12,320 nt of DNA from Fidelibacterota bacterium (GTDB lineage: Bacteria > Fidelibacterota > Marinisomatia > Marinisomatales > UBA1611), in NCBI GenBank assembly GCA_012964275.1, contig DTUG01000123.1, positions 1-12,320 on the forward strand, written 5' to 3'. Under the pieces are notes generated by a model. It saw only the letters and a list, made by a program, of their open reading frames with translations, did no database searches and was not told the DNA's origin. A program made the position numbers and the translations under genes. Of the stretch, positions 7,415 to 12,320 are shown piece after piece (the stretch's first letter is position 1; every line of letters begins with the position of its first letter).

Positions 7415-8708
7415 AATCCTGGTGTCATTTTTTCTTTTATGGGCATGTATTTCTGCCCAGGATTTACAGGAACATAAATTTGATTATTCACAGATTTTTA
7501 GTGTTCCAGATTTGTCCTTTATTAACCAGGTATTTACTGGATTAGATATTATTGAACAGATGGATTTTCGTCCGCTGGAAAGTAAAACTATTGGAATATT
7601 TTGTAACCACACAGCGGTGAACCGAAATGGTAAACATTTACTGGATCTCTTAAAAACACATAAAAATATCCAAGTAGCAGCTATTTTTGAACCTGAGTAT
7701 GGTTTATGGGGGATTGATGATAAACGTGCGAAATTGATTGGGAGCGATCGCATTGACCCAGTTAGTGGTGCAAAAATTTATAATTTGCTTGGAAGATCCG
7801 TTTATCCTCCAGATTGGGTAATGCGTGATCTCGATCTTATTCTCATTGATATCCAGGACACGGGAGTACGTTACTCCACTTTTATTCCATCCATAACTAA
7901 ACTTCTTGAATCTGCCAGTGACCATGAAGTCCCAGTGATGCTATTAGATCGACCTAATCCTCTTGGTGGAGTTAAGATAGAGGGCCCGATTCCCAGAACT
8001 GAATATCAATCATATGAGGCCTATCATCTATTACCCATTCGCCACGGTATGACCATTGGCGAGACATTATTAATAGTCAATGAAATGGGTTGGATCAAAG
8101 ATCTGAAACGGGCGAACATAACAATTGTACCGATGGCTAACTGGAGACGTGATCAATACTTTGATGATACCAAATTGCCCTGGAAAAATCCAGCTCCTTA
8201 CTTAAAAGACCTGCAAACGCTTATTATGTTTGTCGGTCTAGATCTGTTTAGGGGGACTAACCTCAATGTTGGTTTTGGGACAGAACACCCTTATCTATGG
8301 TTTGGTTCACCCTGGTTGGCTACTAGTTATTTTTTAGAAAAACTCAATCGGTTAAATCTGCCCGGTGTTGAATTCAAAGAGGTAAGATACAGACCGATGG
8401 GATCTCCCTATTATAATCGCGTACCGCAATATGATGGATTATCCTGCAGTGGTCTGGAGATCATTATTACTGATAAAAACTTGGTTAAGCCGGTCGAAAC
8501 AGCAACAACCATAATAACTTTAACTGACCAACTTCATCCCCGGGAGTTCCAATGGATAGGCCGAGGTTACATTGACAAATTATTTGGATCTGATATGTTG
8601 CGGGTTTTTGTTGCCCAGAAAAAACCTCCTGCTTATTTACCACCACGGTGGATGCATGATGAATTGAAATTCAGTGAATTTCGACAGCGTTTTTTATTGT
8701 ACCGGTGA
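7401..8708 (+). CDS. namZ: DUF1343/GH171 secreted exo-beta-N-acetylmuramidase-like protein (NamZ/YbbC family)
   Basis: 435-aa predicted periplasmic glycosidase of the DUF1343 family (GH171). Its characterised member, NamZ of Bacillus subtilis, removes MurNAc from the non-reducing end of peptidoglycan fragments. Family motifs appear in order: TGLDII (46-51), IGIFCNHTAVNRNG (64-77), FEPEYGLWG (96-104, usually PEHGfrG), DLILIDIQDTGVRYST (145-160), LLDRPNPLGG (181-190), LPIRHGMTIGE (211-221), GTNLNVGFGTEHPY and LPGVEF further on. I chose the TTG at 7401 because it begins a good signal peptide (MKKIKILVSFFLLWACISA, cut before Gln20). The in-frame ATG at 7365 lies deep inside the symporter and adds 12 hydrophobic residues before the Lys-rich n-region. 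The start overlaps the symporter by 14 bp. His-to-Tyr at residue 100 is notable. The Cys16 context (LWAC) is a poor lipobox. Confidence 0.9.
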   Translation: MKKIKILVSFFLLWACISAQDLQEHKFDYSQIFSVPDLSFINQVFTGLDIIEQMDFRPLESKTIGIFCNHTAVNRNGKHLLDLLKTHKNIQVAAIFEPEYGLWGIDDKRAKLIGSDRIDPVSGAKIYNLLGRSVYPPDWVMRDLDLILIDIQDTGVRYSTFIPSITKLLESASDHEVPVMLLDRPNPLGGVKIEGPIPRTEYQSYEAYHLLPIRHGMTIGETLLIVNEMGWIKDLKRANITIVPMANWRRDQYFDDTKLPWKNPAPYLKDLQTLIMFVGLDLFRGTNLNVGFGTEHPYLWFGSPWLATSYFLEKLNRLNLPGVEFKEVRYRPMGSPYYNRVPQYDGLSCSGLEIIITDKNLVKPVETATTIITLTDQLHPREFQWIGRGYIDKLFGSDMLRVFVAQKKPPAYLPPRWMHDELKFSEFRQRFLLYR

Positions 8709-10246
8709 TAATAAACATTATTTTATTTCTTATTTTTCTCTCCCCGTCTATCGGACAAATTCTACCAACTGTACCCCGGAATGTCTTCAGGTTTACTATA
8801 GAAGATTATTCAGCTGATTCTGATTGGAATCTTGATGACCAGGATTTCAATCTACGTGATATCGGCCTGGCCTATTTTGACCATATGACCAAAAATGATT
8901 CAGGATATTTTTCAGCTTCCCATGACCTCTATCATATGGGTGATCAGTTCATTGATAGTGTCCATACTGTTCAATCTTACTTAAGTTCGTTTAATGGGCT
9001 GTATGGGACAAATCTGCCCGTGTTTGGAGGAACTGGATACGGTGATTTTGATACCACAAAACAAATCTTGGTATCTGGAAAATTTTCAGAATCCAGAGAA
9101 CGGAAGGAATCAGGTCGGCGTTATAGAATAGATTACGGAATGTCCGACAAGATTACATTGACCGTGATGGTACCCATAGTTAATTCTTTAAAAGAAATCT
9201 TTGTTATTGATCCCAGCTATGGGCCCATAGCTGGGATCAATGACCTAATCACTTACCATGAAACGTCCAAGGCATACATAGACTCATTTTTTCAAACAAG
9301 TACTTATGCTAATCTACCAATTGGTCAAAGGGATACACTTGAATTAATACACGATGATTTTTATACTGCTGGTGGAGATCATTCTGTTCTATGGGCCATC
9401 TATTCCCAGGATGATCCATTGACAAATGGATTTATTGATCCGCGATTTTTCCCAGAAGAGATTTTTAAAGATACAGTGAACCTATCAGATCTTAAGGACT
9501 ATTATTATCCAGTTGAGAAAAAAGGAACAGGGGTTAACGATATTACATTTGGCATTAACATGCTCCTTAAGGGTTCACCAGCCTGGTCACAGACAAGTAA
9601 AGGAGCACTTTACGGAAAGCTGTCTGTATCGATTCCCTTTGGCTATACGATTCAGTCTTTTTCTGATATAGGTTCAAAGCAATTCAAGCAACTGAACATC
9701 GGTGCTGGCGTGACCCGTTTGACCATGGGATTGTTTGGGGGATATAGCCAGAATAAAAAAATGCGATTACGATTATACGGAGCACTGGATCTTAGTATCA
9801 GTACTTCGGAATTATTAAATACACCGGTTAGTATTTTTTCTGGTATACATACGAATCCCGACTCAATAGTTAATGCGGTAGGTAATACTTATAAATTCAA
9901 GGAAGGAAAATGGATAAAAAGTTTAGCTGGATTTGAAATTCAACCAATTTCAGGCAGGATACTTCTTAGAGTAGAATCTCACAATATATCTAAAGACCAG
10001 GATTCATACGATTCTAACGATGATGAGTGGGATTCGTGGATGAATAGTCACAAAGGATATGATTCAGCGTGGAGCAGGTGGGATATTCGAACTGAAATTT
10101 GGCTATTAAATTCAAATTCTATACGACGTGTTGGACCTTTTTCATTTGATGTAGTTTTAGGGGCTCAATTCACTATTAACGCAAAATATACCTACGATGG
10201 CTATCAAGTTTTTGCGGGATTGACAACATATTTGCAAGGGTGGTAA
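8705..10246 (+). CDS. Putative outer-membrane beta-barrel protein
   Basis: 513-aa exported protein of no named family that I recognise. The start is GTG 8705, overlapping the muramidase stop (GTGA). It opens with a signal peptide (MIINIILFLIFLSPSIG, cut near residue 18). The rest alternates polar and hydrophobic residues with many aromatic-rich strands separated by acidic, Asn/Gly turns. The last strand (YQVFAGLTTYLQGW) ends in Trp at the C-terminus, as expected for a BAM-recognised barrel. Basic-rich YRIDYGMSDKITLTVMVPIV and the LTMGLFGGYSQNKKMRLRLYGALDLSIS segments look like barrel strands. A perfect 36-bp palindrome encodes residues 168-179. Co-expression with a periplasmic muramidase suggests a porin or surface role for sugar/peptidoglycan fragments, but that is inference. 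The MFS gene follows after 4 bp. Confidence 0.78.
   Translation: MIINIILFLIFLSPSIGQILPTVPRNVFRFTIEDYSADSDWNLDDQDFNLRDIGLAYFDHMTKNDSGYFSASHDLYHMGDQFIDSVHTVQSYLSSFNGLYGTNLPVFGGTGYGDFDTTKQILVSGKFSESRERKESGRRYRIDYGMSDKITLTVMVPIVNSLKEIFVIDPSYGPIAGINDLITYHETSKAYIDSFFQTSTYANLPIGQRDTLELIHDDFYTAGGDHSVLWAIYSQDDPLTNGFIDPRFFPEEIFKDTVNLSDLKDYYYPVEKKGTGVNDITFGINMLLKGSPAWSQTSKGALYGKLSVSIPFGYTIQSFSDIGSKQFKQLNIGAGVTRLTMGLFGGYSQNKKMRLRLYGALDLSISTSELLNTPVSIFSGIHTNPDSIVNAVGNTYKFKEGKWIKSLAGFEIQPISGRILLRVESHNISKDQDSYDSNDDEWDSWMNSHKGYDSAWSRWDIRTEIWLLNSNSIRRVGPFSFDVVLGAQFTINAKYTYDGYQVFAGLTTYLQGW
9206..9241. repeat. Perfect 36-bp zero-loop palindrome inside coding sequence
   Basis: Every base pairs from 9206/9241 to the centre 9223/9224. 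The left arm is ATTGATCCCAGCTATGGG and the right arm is its exact reverse complement. Beyond a T-G mismatch (9205/9242), two more pairs follow (9204/9243, 9203/9244). It is exactly codon-aligned, encoding I-D-P-S-Y-G-P-I-A-G-I-N without a stop. It could form a DNA cruciform or a strong mRNA hairpin. I do not recognise it as a known palindromic element. See findings. Confidence 0.97.
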
Positions 10247-10250
10247 CTAA

Positions 10251-11528
10251 ATGGATAGGAAAAAAGTAGTCAGCTGGGCGCTATACGATTGGGCCAATTC
10301 AGCCTTTGCTACCACTGTTATGGCTGGGTTTTTTCCTATATTCTTTGAAAAATACTGGTCTAACCCAGAAAATATAAATGATAGCACATTTTACCTCGGG
10401 TTGAGTAATTCTGTTGGATCTTTGATAGTAGCTGCGTTGGCTCCATTCTTAGGTGCGATTGCGGACCGGGGATCAGCAAAGAAAAAATTTCTTTTTACAT
10501 TTGCATTTCTGGGTATCCTAATGACCGGTGGCTTATGGATGGTTGGACAGGGCCAATGGCAGTTGGCAGCTGTGTTATATATGGTTGGATCCATTGGGTT
10601 TTCTGGGGGCAACGTATTTTACGATTCACTATTGCCATCTGTTGCTGAGAAAAAGAAAATAGATTTTATTTCATCTCTGGGCTTTTCCTTAGGCTATATC
10701 GGTGGAGGAATTTTGTTTCTGGTAAATGTTTTGATGTATCAATACCCGCAATGGTTTGGTATTCCAGATGGTACCATAGCTGTCAAATTATCCTTTTTAT
10801 CTGTTGCAGTCTGGTGGGCAGTATTTTCAATTCCTATTTTTCTATTCGTTCCGGAACCGGGCCGGGAAACATCCTTAAAACTTGGAGAAGCCATTAGCCA
10901 AGGATGGTTTCAGTTAAAAGGAACTTTCAAAGAAATCAGACAGATGAAGGTCATTGGACTTTTTCTTTTTTCATACTGGCTGTATATGGATGGTGTTGAT
11001 ACAATTATTCGTATGGCTGTAAAAGTGGGTTCTTCCATGGGCTTTGAAGCTGGTGATATGATTTCAGCACTCCTAATGGTTCAATTCATTGGCTTTCCTG
11101 CTGCCTTAGTTTTTAACTGGTTTGCTTCCAAGATTGGTCCGAAGAATGCTGTATTGGTTGCAATTGTATTCTATACGATTGGAACAAGTTTCGCGTATTT
11201 TATGACAACGCGACTGCATTTTTTCTTATTGGCAGGAATGATTGGCCTATTTCAGGGTGGAATCCAGGCTATAAGCCGCAGCCTATTTTCTCGATTAGTC
11301 CCTGCAGGAAAAGAAGGAGAATTTTTCGGATTCTATAATATGTTGGGAAAATTTTCTGCAGTCATTGGTCCCATTTTGCTGGGCACAGTATCCCTTGTTA
11401 CGGGTGATGTTCGCATAGGTCTATTATCGATTGTAATATTATTTATCGCAGGAGGATTACTATTGGTTCAGGTTGATTTTGATGAGGGTGAAAGGTTCGC
11501 AAACAAATATGGGAGAAAAGGCATTTGA
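10251..11528 (+). CDS. MFS transporter, UMF1 (Atg22-like) family
   Basis: 425-aa inner-membrane protein with about 12 hydrophobic segments. The N-terminal signature SWALYDWANSAFATTVMAGF (residues 8-27) marks the UMF1/Atg22-like family of major facilitators. The MFS motif A-like GAIADRGSAKKKF lies between the second and third segments (about 64-76). The second-half equivalent is FASKIGPKNAVL (about 286-297), and a conserved QGGIQAISRSLFSRLVPAGKEGEFFGFYNMLGKF segment lies near 337-370. The substrates of bacterial members are not established to my knowledge. The ATG follows the outer-membrane gene by 4 bp with an AAGGGTGG stretch upstream, so it is the last gene of the four-gene operon. A role in exporting or importing salvage products such as amino sugars is possible but unproven. 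Confidence 0.9.
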   Translation: MDRKKVVSWALYDWANSAFATTVMAGFFPIFFEKYWSNPENINDSTFYLGLSNSVGSLIVAALAPFLGAIADRGSAKKKFLFTFAFLGILMTGGLWMVGQGQWQLAAVLYMVGSIGFSGGNVFYDSLLPSVAEKKKIDFISSLGFSLGYIGGGILFLVNVLMYQYPQWFGIPDGTIAVKLSFLSVAVWWAVFSIPIFLFVPEPGRETSLKLGEAISQGWFQLKGTFKEIRQMKVIGLFLFSYWLYMDGVDTIIRMAVKVGSSMGFEAGDMISALLMVQFIGFPAALVFNWFASKIGPKNAVLVAIVFYTIGTSFAYFMTTRLHFFLLAGMIGLFQGGIQAISRSLFSRLVPAGKEGEFFGFYNMLGKFSAVIGPILLGTVSLVTGDVRIGLLSIVILFIAGGLLLVQVDFDEGERFANKYGRKGI

Positions 11529-11599
11529 GTATGTTTAATATTAACCCCGAAATATATTGCGTAAAAATTTGTTTGGTCTTTAAGTTCAGATATCATTTT
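11529..11599. other. Intergenic stretch before the hairpin
   Basis: 71 bp of AT-rich DNA between the MFS stop and the hairpin. It has no gene. Patches such as TATATT and two TTTG repeats could belong to a promoter for the thioesterase, but spacing and match are too weak to assign. Confidence 0.4.
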
Positions 11600-11662
11600 G
11601 CCCCGTCGGAGTGGCGTGCTCTTCAGGGAAAACCGTTTTTCTCGAGGGTTAACTGGCGGGGC
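11600..11662 (+). terminator. Long rod-like hairpin with T-rich tail: complex terminator or structured leader RNA
   Basis: Outer stem GCCCCGTCGG (11600-11609) pairs with CTGGCGGGGC (11653-11662): 10 pairs, two of them G-U. Inside, 11620-11632 pairs with 11637-11648: 12 pairs with three G-U, a bulged A11625 and a CCGT tetraloop. Between them is a 10 x 4 internal loop (AGTGGCGTGC against TTAA). The tail TTCCTTTCTTTATTTT follows directly. It sits 71 bp after the operon's stop and 30 bp before the thioesterase ATG, and its outer stem is far richer in GC than its surroundings. It best fits a terminator of the four-gene operon; a cis-regulatory leader is the alternative. It does not fit a tRNA or any riboswitch consensus I know. 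Confidence 0.5.
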
Positions 11663-11692
11663 TTCCTTTCTTTATTTTGAATTAGAAAACTG

Positions 11693-12097
11693 ATGAGCGA
11701 TAGGATTTTAACTGTAGGTTACTCCCAACTAGTCATGCCCCAGGATGCCAATGTGATTGGAACATTATTTGGTGGGCAAATGATCTCCTGGATGGATATT
11801 GCTGCTTCTAAAGCTGCTCATCGACTTCTAAAAGGAACAAAGGCTGATGCGGCTGTAACCAGGGCTATTGATGCCACTGAATTCAAGAACCCTGTTCATG
11901 TGGGAGAGTGGGTTAATTTTGAAGCAGATATTGTTTCATTGGGCACGTCTTCAATGACCATCTTGGTGAAGGCCTATGCTGAAGGCAGGCACGATGAACG
12001 GCGATTGGCCTGCATTGCGGAGTTTACTATGGTAGCTGTTTGCAAGAAAAAAGATGGGAACTATGAAAAAATATCCCATGGTAAACAGATCGGGTAA
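11693..12097 (+). CDS. Acyl-CoA thioesterase, hotdog fold (YciA/ACOT type)
   Basis: 134-aa cytoplasmic hotdog-fold enzyme that hydrolyses acyl-CoA to free acid and CoA. The signature is PQDANVIGTLFGGQMISWMD (residues 16-35), the N-x-x-G-x-x-FGG-x(5)-MD pattern of YciA-like thioesterases. Asp35 would be the catalytic acid and Asn20 part of the substrate site. A second conserved stretch is EFKNPVHVGEWVNFEADIVSLGTSSM (63-88). The length is normal for a one-domain thioesterase, which acts as a dimer or hexamer. The ATG at 11693 has only a weak upstream site. Its stop (12095-12097) lies immediately before the truncated moaA sequence. There is no visible link to the operon upstream. Confidence 0.93.
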   Translation: MSDRILTVGYSQLVMPQDANVIGTLFGGQMISWMDIAASKAAHRLLKGTKADAAVTRAIDATEFKNPVHVGEWVNFEADIVSLGTSSMTILVKAYAEGRHDERRLACIAEFTMVAVCKKKDGNYEKISHGKQIG

Positions 12098-12109
12098 CTT
12101 ATAATAATA

Positions 12110-12320
12110 ATTCCATCAATCAAAGTCAACGTTGTTGCTTTGCAAGGTTTTAACGATTCCGAAATATCAGACTTTATTTTTATGACAAAAGATTATCCGT
12201 TGACAGTTCGCTTTATTGAGCTCATGCCTTTTGATGCACACCAGATCTGGAAAACAGGAAAATTTATCAGTGCCAAGCAAATAATTGATAGTCTGAAACA
12301 GCTCTTTCCTGATATTAAAA
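12110..12320 (+). pseudogene. moaA: 5'-truncated moaA (GTP 3',8-cyclase) fragment, open to window edge
   Basis: The frame starting at 12110 reads IPSIKVNVVALQGFNDSEIS, then DYPLTVRFIELMPFDAHQIWKTG and FISAKQIIDSLKQLFPDIK. This is the mid-to-C-terminal MoaA pattern (KVNVV-x-x-GxN-DSEI, then RFIE-x-MPFD), from the molybdenum-cofactor enzyme that cyclises GTP. What is missing is the front half: the N-terminal CxxxCxxC radical-SAM cluster, about 150 residues in the family. The same frame runs back only to the thioesterase stop (12095-12097), across CTT ATA ATA ATA, and contains no ATG, GTG or TTG before the homology; the first in-frame ATG is at 12182. So the fragment cannot make normal MoaA. It may be a deletion remnant, or the window may cross an assembly or amplification junction. 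Seventy codons are visible without a stop, so decay is not evident after the break. Confidence 0.75.

Noticed and set aside
11600..11672. tRNA or tRNA-like gene
   Set aside because: The outer stem resembles an acceptor stem, but there is no T-loop (TTCRA), D-loop or anticodon arm in the right places, and the interior forms one long hairpin.
1..12320. CRISPR array, insertion sequence, prophage or defence system
   Set aside because: No spaced direct repeats, transposase, integrase or recognised defence domain was seen on either strand; the genes are housekeeping, transport and envelope functions.

Overview
The window is AT-rich bacterial DNA, with genes packed head to tail, often overlapping by 4 bp, with several GTG/TTG starts and few clear Shine-Dalgarno sites. 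It encodes periplasmic and outer-membrane-type proteins (signal peptides, and a probable beta-barrel ending in Trp) and two transporters from families that are often sodium-driven. This fits a Gram-negative, probably marine or saline bacterium of the Bacteroidota/FCB side of the tree. Marinimicrobia (SAR406) is my best guess, but it is an impression and not a proof. I see no insertion sequence, CRISPR array, tRNA or rRNA.

Left region (1-3973, + strand): the 3' part of polA (DNA polymerase I, motif A to the end). It is followed by an ABC ATPase and its ABC-2-type permease (TTGA overlap), a nucleoside 2-deoxyribosyltransferase-like protein (ATGA overlap) and alanine racemase (26-bp overlap). 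The last four are one translationally coupled run.

Middle region (4042-5933, - strand): a DASS/SLC13-type permease and a 109-aa single-pass membrane protein 6 bp downstream, closed by a hairpin terminator that overlaps the small gene's stop codon. An 89-bp divergent intergenic region with an 8-2-8 inverted repeat separates this unit from the next operon.

Right operon (6023-11528, + strand): an SSS-family sodium/solute symporter, a DUF1343/GH171 (NamZ-like exo-beta-N-acetylmuramidase) secreted protein, an outer-membrane beta-barrel candidate and a UMF1-family MFS transporter. All four overlap or lie 4 bp apart. Taken together they look like an envelope pathway: an outer-membrane protein, a periplasmic muramidase that would release MurNAc, and two inner-membrane transporters. 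I propose this as a peptidoglycan-fragment (MurNAc) scavenging module. The outer-membrane gene contains a perfect, zero-loop, codon-aligned 36-bp palindrome.

Right end (11600-12320): a 63-nt rod-like hairpin with a T-rich tail, then a YciA-type acyl-CoA thioesterase. Directly after its stop codon comes an open frame with MoaA homology that lacks the whole N-terminal radical-SAM part and any plausible start. It is either a 5'-truncated moaA pseudogene or an assembly/amplification junction.
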